Below, piece by piece: positions 10,441 to 21,459 of a DNA stretch of 64,000 bases; position 1 is the first letter of the stretch; every line of letters begins with the position of its first letter. The stretch spans positions 1,054,001-1,118,000 of the forward strand of contig JANCIK010000011.1 of assembly GCA_028532985.1 (NCBI GenBank). The letters run 5' to 3'. The DNA comes from Stropharia rugosoannulata (Eukaryota; Basidiomycota; Agaricomycetes; Agaricales; Strophariaceae). Below the pieces are notes generated by a model. It did no database searches, had not been told where the DNA came from, and saw only the letters and a list, made by a program, of their open reading frames with translations. The position numbers and the translations under genes were made by a program.

Positions 10441-13400
10441 TACCCAGGGCACTGTGTTACACGGTGAGCAAGAAAAACACCTCGCCTTGGTGCTCCACGC
10501 CCGTGCCGTGCATGGTCCGCGCGATTGATGGTGCGTATAGAACCTTCTCTGAATCAAGTTCCTGAGTGACAGGAGCATGACATTGTCGAGAAGGTTGCTG
10601 CAGCATGTGTCTATCGCTCATCTGGCAGACAGATGGATAGGGCGCGGGGCATGCGCGCTGTCCTGTATCGCAGCATGCAAAGACCGGCACCTTGAGGTTC
10701 GGGCTGCATTGGTAGTGGCGCGCTGATTGCGAGTGCGGACTGCACAAAGGTGGGTTGCGCAGGCATGAGCGCCGCCTTACTCTGGGCACGCTCAACACTG
10801 CGCCAGGAAATACCCGCTCCTCGTTTGCGCGTCGCCTGTTCCGTGAGCAGTGGTGGCGCAGGATTGATGGCGCGCGCGGAACGCGCTAAGCACGGTGGTT
10901 CTTGTGCGCGGCTACTGTCTGTGATCACGGGTAAGCACAAGTAACAGGCCGCGCTAACCTGCGCTCGTCCAGTGAGCTTCGGCTGCGCAGGATCAATGCC
11001 ATCCTTATGGTAGCAGACGAACTGGCCGACTGCGAAGACTGGCACCTTGAGGTTTCGGCTGCATTGGCATTGGCGGCGCAGCGCGCTGATTGCAAGTCCA
11101 ACTGCGCAAAGGTGGGTCACGCAGGCATGACTGCCGCCAAGTTACTCTGGGTACATTCAACACTGTGCAAGAGAATACCCGCTCCCTGCTTGCGCCCCGC
11201 CTGTTTCGTGGTGGCGCGCAATCGATAGCGCGCGCGGAACAACGCGCTAAACACGGCGGTTCTTGTGCGCGGCTGTTCTCCGTGATCACGGGTAAGCACA
11301 AGCGTACAGGCTGCGCCGCGACGTGCGCACGTCTAGTGAGCTTCGGCTACGCGGGATTAATGCCATGCGCATTGGCCTTGAGTCGTCTGTCCCCTGCGCC
11401 GCGCACGCCGTACTTGCCCGTGCAAACGGTTCTGTAGAATTACATGTACTTGTTAATGCAGATCATAATGCGACGTACCCTGAATTACCGTCCTTGAGGT
11501 GGACCGGCGTGTGAGCGCGGGTCGCGGAAACACTTCCGCAACGGAGGCGTCGCGCGGGCAGCGGAACTCACGGGACAGATTCGCGTGCACCGTACCCGCC
11601 TCGCGACGGTTCGGTCTTGCTGCGGACGTGACATTTGTCTGAATCCTTGCGGCGCTGCGACGCGCAACGGCATCAGATGGGCAGGAGCGGCGGCGGCGCT
11701 GTGTGAGGCCAAGAAAGGGACGACGGGACACGGCGCGTGGGACGGTGTCAAGTGAGGGGATGGGATACGAGGGGGAAGACCTCGGGAGAGGCAACAGGCG
11801 GCGTGTGCGGGAGGCGATGGGAGGCATGCACGAGATGTGCGGGAGGGGCAAAGAGACTCGAGGCAACAGACGTGCAGAGTGGAGAGCAGGCAGTGCCTAT
11901 ATGAGAGAGGTGTGTGTTTATGCGGCCAGTCGACATCTGGCCAACATTGAGGTTAAATTAAATCTGGCACTCCTCGCGTAGATCGCGCTCGCAGCTGACA
12001 AATTCAGGTGCAAATTCTGCGGGAAACGTTTCGATGCAGCAATGACTCAGCACTTCTATGACATTCGTTTCCTTCTGCGGAAGGACTTTGGCATTGAATC
12101 AACATTGAATGTAACGTGTTCTGACAAGTCTTCATGTACTCTATCTCCTCGAGGCGTGTCGACATTCCTACGTTTACCATTACTAAGTCTTTCTGTATTT
12201 TTAGTTTTTACAAAGCCAACCCTTCGTAAATGGCAAGTATTGGACTAATAACACTTGAAGTAATGCTTCCAGACAAATGTGTCCGCCGTAACTATTCAGT
12301 AGCTCGTAAGCGAAGATGTTGACTCTTCTCAGTGGGTCGCCTCTAAGACTCAGACTGGTGCTACATGTCAGTTTGGCGTACAAGTTATTACAAACTAGTT
12401 CAATCAAAGCCACCCGTAAGAATAAGTTAGCACAGATCTTCCAACCAGTTATACTCCGTAAAATATTAACGTAGTAGATCTCAAGTAGTTGATCATGTAA
12501 CCAGTAAAGCCTTGAGCTTGACCTCTCCAAACCTTCCTCTTAAAATTAGTGATTTATTACCCTATCGGTATTGTTACTCAGCGTATATTATCCACTAGAC
12601 TCGCGACCATACCCTATGCGGTTTGCTAGTCATGCGTACAAAGGAGATGCCGAGTGGCATCACTGAGTTTCAAATCGGCTGCAACCTTGGTAACTATTGG
12701 TTCATTCCGATTATTGCTTTCCCATATCCTACTACTAATTTTCGGACTTGTATAACGAGTTTGCTGTCTATTTAGTGCCGTCGGAGTTGTTATTTTGAGC
12801 GTCCGCAAGCCAATATTTTCAACTTCTCACGCAACTCTTGCATTCTTTCGAAAACATCCGCTCTTCAATCAGTGCAACTAACAGCAGGAATGGATCCACC
12901 AACAACAGCTAGTGACGTTTTCGACACTAGTACGGACACCTGCAATCAACCAGGTCAACGATACACCCCAAATATCCCAGCAGAGATTTGGATTATCATC
13001 ATCCAAGAGGCGATATGCTTCCCTCGACACATTCTTTATCCTGATATGCTAGGATTAACAGTAGGGCTACCTTCCTCGATTATTCTAAGAGACCAACGTC
13101 AATCAGTGAAAAAATCTATGGTATGTACATCAATCTTTTGCCCGGTGCCTGGCGCTCAAGAATATGTAGGCAACAAGGAGCCATCTCTGCAGAGTAAACA
13201 AGTCGTGGCATATCTGGACAGCGCCTTTTCTTTATGAGTACATTATTCTTGAAAAGAATATGCAACCATCTACTGCTCTGGAACTGATGGCACGAGCGCG
13301 GGCCTCTCTGGCGTCCTGTGCGTCACCTCCAGCACTTGGCTCAGCAACGCAGCGGTTGGATGTCAACACATATATATCCAAAGACATGGACCATGATAAA

Positions 13401-13740
13401 TTTTTTAACGACCTTGCTGATTTGCTATCTCACCTAACCAGCCTTCGGGTCCTGACTTTTTCTCTTAGCAAGACGTTTCGTGAAAACCCGAGGCTGCCTG
13501 CAGTTGTTGTTGAATCACTCAAGTGTCACAAGTCGCTCAAAGTGTTGCACTGGTACACGTACCCCTACTTTCCAATAGTGGATGTGCCCCAGTTCTTAAC
13601 AGACTGCTCCAGCCTGGAATCCATAAACACGTTCACAGCGCTACCTTCAGATTCCCAGGTAATAGATGGAAGTCTTGATTCACTAAAAGTGATTCATGTG
13701 CATGAAAGAGGCTTTGGAGATAGGATACAAGCGACACAGC
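10332..13740 (+). repeat. Long direct repeat, right copy
   Basis: Near-identical to 1-3405. Its left edge at 10332 coincides with window position 1 only because the window begins there, so the true duplication may extend further left of the window and include the 8.7-10.3 kb unit. The right edge lies inside the intact F-box gene. Confidence 0.95.
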
Positions 13741-14273
13741 CTTGGCTATGGGCGTATCGACTGCCATCCGTGCGCTATGGAACAGTGGAGGTCGATTTCT
13801 GGCCTGACGCATCTCAACTGACCTCCTTCTTCTCATCAATTGGACGGCAGCTTGTCGCGATCCAGCTTGCCCAACTCTTCAAACCCGATGTTGATTTGAA
13901 AGCGAACCTGACGGTAATATTTGATCTCGTATACAATTATTGTCACAACCTGGAATGTGTCAAACTCGTTCTCCTCACATGGGATATGCTGGGATTAGTC
14001 GTCCCCAGGTTTCCGCAAACCGTGGGCACGCTGGTTATACGCATCATCAAAAACAGTCAATCCAGATCAGCTGTCAATCGGCTCTTTAATACAACCTTTG
14101 TACAAGTGAAGGCTTGTAACCCTCAACTTACAACTATTCAGTTTGGGAGCTTAGATATGACCAGAATTCTTCGTTCTCATCAGAAGGCTTTAGCAAAAGG
14201 GTTACAACTTGCGAATATGATGGGTCTCTTGATTCTGGATAGCCACGGCGACGTCATGAAAATCCAGGATTGA
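12872..14273 (+). CDS. F-box domain protein
   Basis: Exon 1 is 12872-13120, the intron 13121-13169 (49 bp) and exon 2 13170-14273, giving 450 residues; a second ATG at 12890 is an alternative start. The N-terminal third carries an F-box-like segment (IPAEIWIIIIQEA, then the splice-spanning CRVNKSWHIW and FLYEYIIL). This is the usual layout of agaricomycete F-box proteins. The rest has leucine-rich stretches typical of the degenerate LRR part of these proteins. Known role of the family: bridging SCF ubiquitin ligases to substrates. The substrate is unknown. The gene is intact, whereas its duplicate at 2539 is not. Splicing rather than the longer unspliced frame is preferred because it restores the family pattern upstream of 13260. 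Confidence 0.8.
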
Positions 14274-14526
14274 TATTGAGGATTAAAGCAAGAATGCTCT
14301 GACATTTATTTATAGCCATGATTGAAATCGGATGCATCCAAGATGCGTCTTATCTGGAGCGTCAAGGTGATATGCCACATCCACGGAGGTATGTCTCCTC
14401 GCCACTAATCATTGCATTTTTTACGGTCTGGGACATTCAAACAAGGAAAGAAAGGAGTTGCTCTGCAGGACCGACATTCCCACCCTTTACTGTAGGACCC
14501 GCCGCGTCGCCCAACGACGCCTCCTC

Positions 14527-15098
14527 CTAGCCATGCCGACGCGGATTCGTTATGCGTCGGAGGAGAAACTTCAGTAGAGAGCCGGCATGGACATTACTTC
14601 GTGGAAATATGCGTTTAGTTCTTTTCGAGTATTTACTTAGTGCTTTTTCAGTTTCGAATTGCCGGGCAGGGGTGTCGGAGATGTATGCACCCATGAGATC
14701 GACTATATTGACGTACTTTGTCTTTGCGATCTGGTGGTATGAGTCAATTTACTTGCTCTCCACATATGATTCTCTCATACCTTCTTGGCCTCTTGTACAC
14801 TCGTCGGCGGAGTTTCGATGCCCATGCATTCGAATAAGAGTGTCCACGACTCTAGACTGTTCACGTTCTTGCCGAAGTATTCATTAAATTGTTTGACCAT
14901 TGCGTCTCTGAATGCTTCCGTGTGCCTCTCTACTGCACGGTCATCCCAACTCGTGTTGGCTCGCCTGAGCCGGCCGAATTCTTTGTTCGGACTGTTGTTG
15001 GGATTATATGTAAAGCCGGGGTATTGAGCAAAGAACTCGACCAAGGGGCCAGGATCACTACTGTCGTCGGCCATGATTGCGCTGGAGGTTAAAGGCAA
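14527..15098 (-). CDS. Small conserved fungal protein of unknown function, paralogue A
   Basis: Exon 1 is 15098-14781, the intron 14780-14731 (50 bp) and exon 2 14730-14527, coding 173 residues; an internal ATG at 15074 would give 165. It aligns along its length with the protein at 15334-15933. Shared features are an N-terminal PGPL-x-FF, an EF-x-RL motif, a central QFN-x-YFG or YGT segment, a splice-spanning KKI or RKI followed by VN-x-VDL, and a C-terminal FPR-x-NVHAG. I recognise this as a recurrent family in fungal genomes without an assigned function. No signal peptide or membrane segment is seen. The two genes are tandem on the minus strand. Confidence 0.75.
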
Positions 15099-15333
15099 GA
15101 TGTGGGGTGTGGTTGAGTGACAGTGGCCGGCTCGATATCAGGCGATCATGGGCGCTTAAACGTGAGAGATCATGCAGTGTGCCAATTATAGTGCGGCATG
15201 CAGGGGGAAAATGTGTCGAAAAATAACTCATTTAAATGACACTTGGATTTCACTGTACTTTCATACTGAATAATGAGAAACAGCTAAAAATCCTGTATAA
15301 AATCATACACAGTGGTGTATCCCAGACAAACAC

Positions 15334-15933
15334 CTATTTGCGACCTTTGGCCTTCACTCTATTGCCTTTTCTCCTCGTTGGCGCCTTATTTGTCCCATTA
15401 CTGTCAGGGGGAGGGCACCATATCTGTCGAAGCATGTACTTTAACAAATCGCCAGCATGGACATTCCTTCTGGGGAAAAACTTGCATGAGCCTTTAGTGT
15501 ATTCGCTAAGCTCCGTAACGGTTGCGAACACACGGACACGGCGCTTGGTTCCAAAAACGTCTACCAAGTCAACGAGATTTACATGTGTTCGCTTGACAAT
15601 CTTTGGTGACACATGAGATTGCTGACAGACGGAGTCATGTAGCATATGATTGGTCCTTACCTTTCTGCATTCCTCGATAGAGTCTGGCAGAGGCTCCACT
15701 CCTATGTAGGTACAAAGCGACTGCCACGATCCGAGGTTATTAACTCTTGTCCCATAATTGAGATTGAATTGTTTTGTTAATGCGTCTTTGAAGGCATCGC
15801 GTGCTTTTTCCCTCTCCTGTTTGTCCCATTTCTCGACAGAACAAAGACGACGAAACTCTGCTGAGGAAGAGCTGGCAATACTGTAGTCGAAGGCAGAATA
15901 TCGCCTAAAAAACTGAGCAAGGGGGCCCGGCAT
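15334..15933 (-). CDS. Small conserved fungal protein of unknown function, paralogue B
   Basis: Exon 1 is 15933-15661, the intron 15660-15601 (60 bp) and exon 2 15600-15334, coding 179 residues. It is a paralogue of the 14527-15098 gene and has its intron at exactly the same place in the alignment, right after the RK or KK pair. The C-terminus ends in a short basic tail (RRKGNRVKAKGRK) that the other copy lacks. A TATA-like element sits about 55-60 bp upstream of the start. The function is unknown. Confidence 0.8.
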   Translation of the reverse strand: MPGPLAQFFRRYSAFDYSIASSSSAEFRRLCSVEKWDKQEREKARDAFKDALTKQFNLNYGTRVNNLGSWQSLCTYIGVEPLPDSIEECRKVRTNHMLHDSVCQQSHVSPKIVKRTHVNLVDLVDVFGTKRRVRVFATVTELSEYTKGSCKFFPRRNVHAGDLLKYMLRQIWCPPPDSNGTNKAPTRRKGNRVKAKGRK

Positions 15934-15985
15934 AGTGGTGCACTGGCAACGACAGGAGCTAAGGAGTGACTCGTAAAGTGTAGAC

Positions 15986-15994
15986 TCTTATATA
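15986..15994 (-). promoter_or_regulatory. TATA box for the 15933 gene
   Basis: On the minus strand the sequence reads TATATAAGA about 55-60 bp upstream of the ATG at 15933, with a short CT-containing leader after it. Confidence 0.55.
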
Positions 15995-16130
15995 GGGGTC
16001 CCCGACCGTTTATGTATAATGATTCTCCACGTTTGGAGTTGGTTCAGAGAGTCTGCTATGTCCTTGCCGAATATCGGCACAGCGGAAGGCAACACGCCTT
16101 CCGCATATCGATCGGCTTTTCAACGGCACC

Positions 16131-17032
16131 TTAACTAGATGCAAAGCATACCAAATATGCTTTTCCCGCGTTGTTACGAAGATCTAGAAGTTGGCGCGAT
16201 ACTTCGGAATGTAGTAGTTCTTCCGACTCCCGGTCAGCAAGCTCAGTTCCCCTTCTTTGCAATTTCATTGTCCTTTCTTGTGTCCTTGAGAATATCTCGT
16301 TTTCTTTGCGTTCTACGCCACCCGTAGCTTCAATGGACTCTTACAATTGTTTTTTCACAAAAGATGGTACACGAGCATAGGCTAGCGGATCCAACGTCTT
16401 ATCACACTGTCGACGTCGCAGTCCCGTTTTCGGAGATATTTTCTGCTGCTATATCCAACCGACACCTACCGAGGTCCACGACATGTCATTTGCCGCTGGC
16501 AGGTGTTGGGCAGGTGAGCCCTTTCTTGGCAACTTTGGACTTGTCTTATTTGCATTAGATTAGCTTTTCACGCAGACACATCCCGAAATGCCACTCGCGC
16601 TTTTCGAGCCAGATAGGTGTGAGACCGTAACTACGGAACTTTGGCATCTCCTCGCTCCCGGGTGACGCTTATCGACTACCTTTATGATGTGCAACGACTC
16701 ATGAACCTTTTAATCTAGTTTGTTCTGGGGACCGCCGCCTTGCCTTGCCTGCACTCCCTGACTGCCCTGTTGAGCAGAGTCAAACGGTCTGCCAGTATAC
16801 ACGAAGAAAGAGGACATGTTGTCCGCCCCGCTTCCGGCTTTGTTTAACCCGTCTGATCCTGGAACGGCTTCCCATATTTTACTCCACGGCTGCGAAGAGC
16901 CTGCGAACAAAGCGGATATGCGCCCACGTTTCGTGCCTATCTTGGGAGATTCATTACCGGGAGTGGTAAAAATCGCTTTCCGTTCCACGAATCCAATGGA
17001 TCCCGAACTACCGACTGAGCACTGCATTGCAT
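16131..17032 (-). CDS. Hypothetical coiled-coil protein, exon structure unresolved
   Basis: Two stretches on the minus strand look coding. The 3' exon at about 16131-16330 reads in one open frame to a TAA and encodes a charged helix (TMKLQRRGTELADRESEELL, then SRQLLDLRNN) that is probably a coiled coil. A 5' exon at 17032-16710 starts at an ATG and encodes a Ser/Gly/Pro-rich segment with FTTPGNESPK and KRGRISALFAG. A middle part near 16400-16450 (ENISENGTATST) can be spliced to the last exon, but I could not connect everything without a gap. I do not recognise the protein. It would be divergent from the FAD oxidoreductase at 17168. A hydrophobic plus-strand frame overlaps it and is the alternative. 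Confidence 0.4.
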
Positions 17033-17167
17033 ACGTGGGATGCGTCTGCGCAGGAATATATCTGCTGCGTCTTGTCAATGGGGTACACCCCACCCTTGCC
17101 TGCATAGCTGCGTTTTCACTGACAACTGCGCTGCTGCTTGCACGTTCCGGTCTACTCACACCTAAAT

Positions 17168-18509
17168 ATGATGAACACGGCCGCTCGTCCTAATATCGTT
17201 ATCGTTGGAGCTGGCGCCACGGGGGCGCAGGTGGCCCGCCAGCTCTCCGCCTCTCTCAAACCAGACCAGTACAATATTCTCGTGGTGACGGCGCGCCCGT
17301 ATTACACCCATCTCCCTGCATGGATACGCATGTCTGTCAGCGGGCAAGACAACTTAGAGGATCGCGCTCACATCACCTACAACTTCACCATGCATAATGG
17401 CAATGGTGAATTTGTCATTGGCAGGGTGGCATCTATCATTTCCGAAGACGGGGACAAACCAGGTGTCCTCGTCATGGAGTCCGGGGAGAGGATTGACTAC
17501 TCTGTGCTGGTTCTAACGCCGGGAAGCATATGGGAGGGACCGCTTGCTATCCCGGATAATAAGAAGGAGACTCTCGAGCATTTACAGACCTGGCGCCAAA
17601 AGTTCAAGGACGCACATGATATTGTTTTGGTTGGAGGAGGTGCTGTTGCACTAGGTGGGTTTCTACATGTTTTTCGGCTTCTCTCTCCGTACTAATCATT
17701 TGTAGAATACGCTGGTGAGCTCAAGGATCTTTACCCAGTAAGTAATAGGCGAGCATCTGTTTCTCATGGCTTAAATATTTTGAATATTAGGAAAAGAAGG
17801 TCACTATCGTTCATGGCGATAAACTGCTGCTCAACGATGCATATCCTAACTCATTCCGGCGGGAGGTCGCGAAGAAGGTCACCAGTCGAGGCGTAGAAGT
17901 CGTACTCGGAGATTATGTCGACGATTTGGAGCCATCAGAGTCGGGAGTGATCAGGACGCGTAATGGAAAGAGGATCATTGCAGACTTGGTTGTACGTACA
18001 TTGCATTTTTGGTGTTCATCATCTAATATGGAGAATTCCTCCGTCAGGTACCCTGTCGAGGAGGGCAGCCCAACTCGGGGTTTGTCACACTCATGCCCGG
18101 AACACTTTCCGAGTCTAGGCATGTCCGTGTGTCTTCTACTCTTCAAGTGTTTAACTACCCTCGTATATTCGCCGGTGGTGATGTGATTTCATGGGATGAG
18201 CAGAAGCAGGCAACCAAGTATGGGTCGCACGCATCCGTCATTGCCTCAAACGTGGTCACTCTACTCAAGAAGAAGCAGCCTGGCGCCCTCTATCACGGCG
18301 CTTACGAGTTGATTTCTATAACCAATGGCAAAGTGAGTAGGACGTATTTTCCTTTTTGAGCATGTCTAAACCAGAGCTTTTAGCATGGTGGCTCGACGTA
18401 CTGGCAGATTTTCTGGGGCCCCACCTTTGGTGACTGGGTATCTGCCACGGTGAAATCAAAAGACCTCTTCCTCACTTGGACCAGGAAGAGCTTAGGTCTG
18501 TCATCATAA
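17168..18509 (+). CDS. AIF/FSP1-like FAD-dependent oxidoreductase
   Basis: Five exons (17168-17654, 17706-17737, 17791-17991, 18048-18332, 18384-18509) give 376 residues, the usual length for AMID/AIFM2-type proteins. The N-terminus holds an FAD dinucleotide-binding fold (IVIVGAGATGAQ, about residues 8-20). A second nucleotide-binding glycine motif spans the first splice (VLVGGGAVALEYAGEL), as expected for NAD(P)H. A late FAGGD motif marks the FAD-flavin site. Known family role: NAD(P)H-quinone oxidoreductase activity, linked in animals and fungi to lipid-peroxide protection or cell death. No N-terminal targeting peptide is obvious. Start chosen at the first of two adjacent ATGs. Confidence 0.88.
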
Positions 18510-19195
18510 AGATGAAAACGCTACTATGAAACGTTCGAAATATCACTCTTTCATCACCCTTTGATTATATTTAATACAATACAGCCTTCTATTACTCCTG
18601 TCGTTCCGGTATTGTGGCAACCAGAGTTCGATGAGACGTCCAAGTCGAGTTATATTTCTAGCTAGAGAATAGAGTCACGGTACAAAGCTCAATAATACAC
18701 AATCTTAAGATGCCGCCGTCATGTGTAACCTACTACTTACTAAAAGGACATTTGGTTGTGTGAAGGATTAAACTATTATCTTTTGGCGCAAATTTGGCCT
18801 GTAAGTTGGTAGTATCCCTGCGCTGTACTAAACTACGTCTTTACGCCTGCAATGATTGGCTTATATGTATGTCATTGCTACTCGTGGACCGGTGACCGTC
18901 CCTCTAGAGGCAAGTCTCCCGGTCCTTCCAACGCACTTGACTCGGAGGCAGCCAAGTTGAGGCTTGCAAAAAGGGCAAAGTCAACAAAGTGCCAAATAAT
19001 ACCAAAACATAACGCGGCGCGGCAGCGGCTAGTTAGAACCAGGGTTCGCCCGATTTGGTAAGTCGCCGGCCTGCGCCTCATGCCCCCAGCAGCTGAGAAC
19101 ATAGCTTCCTTCCAACCACCGCCACCTATCTTTCCTTCTTATATCATTATTCCTAAGCCTCACGTCATCCATTTATCCCTCCCTCTCCCTAACCA
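18510..19195. other. Intergenic: 3' flank of the FAD gene and promoter of Mo25
   Basis: No coding pattern or RNA gene was seen. A pyrimidine-rich tract (about 19120-19190) precedes the Mo25 ATG. Confidence 0.6.
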
Positions 19196-20556
19196 ATGAA
19201 CTTTTTCAAGACCAAGGCGAAGACACCACCAGATCTTATTCGGGGGCTCCGTGACGCCATTAACCGACTCGAGGCAGGTCCACCGGGGAGCGAAGCAAGG
19301 CGTAAGGTACTGTGTAACGTCACTTTCTGCGTCTGGAATGGCCATAGCTTTGTTCTGCTCATCTGACGCGCCTTGCAATTCTAGGCAGCCGAGGAGGTGT
19401 CTAAGAATCTGCAGCAAATCAAATCTATACTGTACGGCGACGGAGGTGAATTATTGAACGCGTTACTAGATGAATTTTATCTAACTAACGCCGTCTATCG
19501 ATGATTTCCTTAGAACCAGCACCAGAGGTACTCGCACAACTAGCCCAGGAAACGTACAACACCGACCTACTCCTACTTCTCGTGTTGAATATATCACGAT
19601 TCGAATTCGAGTCCAGGAAAGATGTCGTTCAGATCTTCAACAACCTCCTGCGAAGGCAGATTGGCTCGAGATACCCAACTGTGGAGTACCTATCAGGGAA
19701 ACCAGACATCATATTTGCTACACTAGCAGGCTACGAGAATGAGGAAGTATCGTTGAACACGGGGATGATCCTCAAGGAAATGCTGAAGCATGAACAGCTT
19801 TGCAAGATACTACTACACTCTGACCTGTGAGCCCCACGTTCAAGCCCATACCGCCTCTGCAACTCTAACCCTCGGATCAGCTTTTACAAATACCCCCACT
19901 ATATTGAAACCACGACATTTGGCATTTCCTGCGACGCATTCGCAAACCTCAAAGAAACGCTTACGCGGCATAAACCTATGGTTGCCGAGTATCTAGACAA
20001 GAATTACGATAGGGTGAGCAACATTAGTATTTCTCCTTTCTTGTCGGCTGCTCATGTCGAGTGGCATTCAGTTTTTCTCCTCATTCACGACCCTGATCCT
20101 GTCCAACAACTATGTTACTAAACGTCAATCATTGAAACTATTGGGGGAAATACTGCTGGACCGTGCTAATTTCAATGTCATGACAAGATACATTGCCAAC
20201 GAGGCAAACCTGAAGATGATGATGAACTTGCTGAGAGATAAGAGCAAGAATATCCAATTCGAAGCGTTTCACGTGTTCAAGGTGGGTTTTGTATGTTATA
20301 TAAAGATATTTACTGAGGTCCATCCCCGCCTGTAGGTCTTTGTTGCGAACCCCAAGAAGCCGCCACAAATTGAATCGATTCTGCAACGGAATAGGGAAAA
20401 GCTACTGAAATTCTTAAAGGAGTTCCACAACGACAAGGATGGTACGTCCTCATTTTGCACCCGGGCTCCCATCATCTCTGATCAGGGTATCATACATTAG
20501 ATGAACAGTTTACCGACGAGAAACAGTTCTTAATCGCCCAAATCCAGAACTTGTGA
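19196..20556 (+). CDS. hymA: Mo25/Hym1 family scaffold protein
   Basis: Seven exons (19196-19306, 19385-19445, 19514-19826, 19881-20013, 20072-20281, 20336-20441, 20501-20556) give 329 residues, the normal length for Mo25. Diagnostic segments are the start [20 protein letters not shown], then [53 protein letters not shown] and [12 protein letters not shown], in family order. It is an all-helical ARM-like repeat protein. In animals it activates LKB1 with STRAD. In fungi Hym1 works in the RAM/SIN-type kinase network for polarity, hyphal growth and conidiophore development. Nothing is broken or unusual. Confidence 0.95.
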
Positions 20557-21459
20557 TTTCTTCATGGCTACTCTGAAGGCTGCCTCCTAAACTTCTTCTT
20601 GTCTCCCACTGTCGCATTTGCTCGTCGTGCATCGTTGTATTGTCCACCTTGCTTGTTATCCTCGTCTTGCCCTGGTGCTACATTTTTATCCTCCCCATTT
20701 TGCCCTGCTCCTCAGTTGTCGCTACTTCCTGCTCAGATTCTGGCATAACCTGTACATTACATCGTCCGCTACTCTTGATATCTTCTATGCCACGCGCGGG
20801 GAGTCTGGGGAACCCGCTATGCATCATGTTCATTCACGCTCTGCATATCCCGACAGGTTAAAAGTCAGGCTTTTCTACTCATCTTTTTTTATTTTGATCA
20901 GACAGTTTCCTCTTGTAGGGCGCGCGTTGAAATATAAATGTAAGATCGGTAGAATAACAAGGATAGTTTCAAATCTCAATGAATCAAAAAGTCTTCGCCT
21001 CTTCAGTAACTGTCGAAAGTTTTTTGGAAAGTTTCCAATTCAAATTTTGCGCCGTAGTTGGGCGCTAGTGGGTCAGCCATGACTTCCTGTATCACTTGAT
21101 GAACTGTATATACATACATGCGCCCCTTGCGCGTCATGACCATGAAAGTCCGTGTGCGCTGGACGCGCAAGCGGCCGCCACGCGGACACGCGACGCGCCC
21201 GATGACATAAGTAATAGATCTAGAAGTAAATGGGGCCGTACGTAATCTCACGTGCTGCGTCGGCACATGATTATCTCGGCAGTGGCAGGCAGTCACCAGT
21301 GGCCTCGAGTTTCTTGACAGTCGTCGCACGACGCAACTGCGAATACAGGCCTTCATTAGGATAACCGCGAGCATACTATCCACTCATACTGTATAATCAT
21401 CGGTAATAAAGTGTTCTCTGCTATTATTATAACCCACAGTCATCGACCGGAAACAAAAC
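20557..21459. other. Intergenic between Mo25 and the E2 gene
   Basis: Contains the Mo25 3' flank and the E2 promoter. Open frames on both strands here lack domain or splice support. Confidence 0.6.

Noticed and set aside
16816..17193. Plus-strand frame with a hydrophobic helix just upstream of the FAD gene
   Set aside because: The opposite strand over the same bases has more protein-like composition and links to a coiled-coil exon. The plus frame overlaps the FAD gene start.
21003..21383. Minus-strand frame of 126 codons between Mo25 and the E2 gene
   Set aside because: No domain, no splice context, and it occupies the E2 promoter region.
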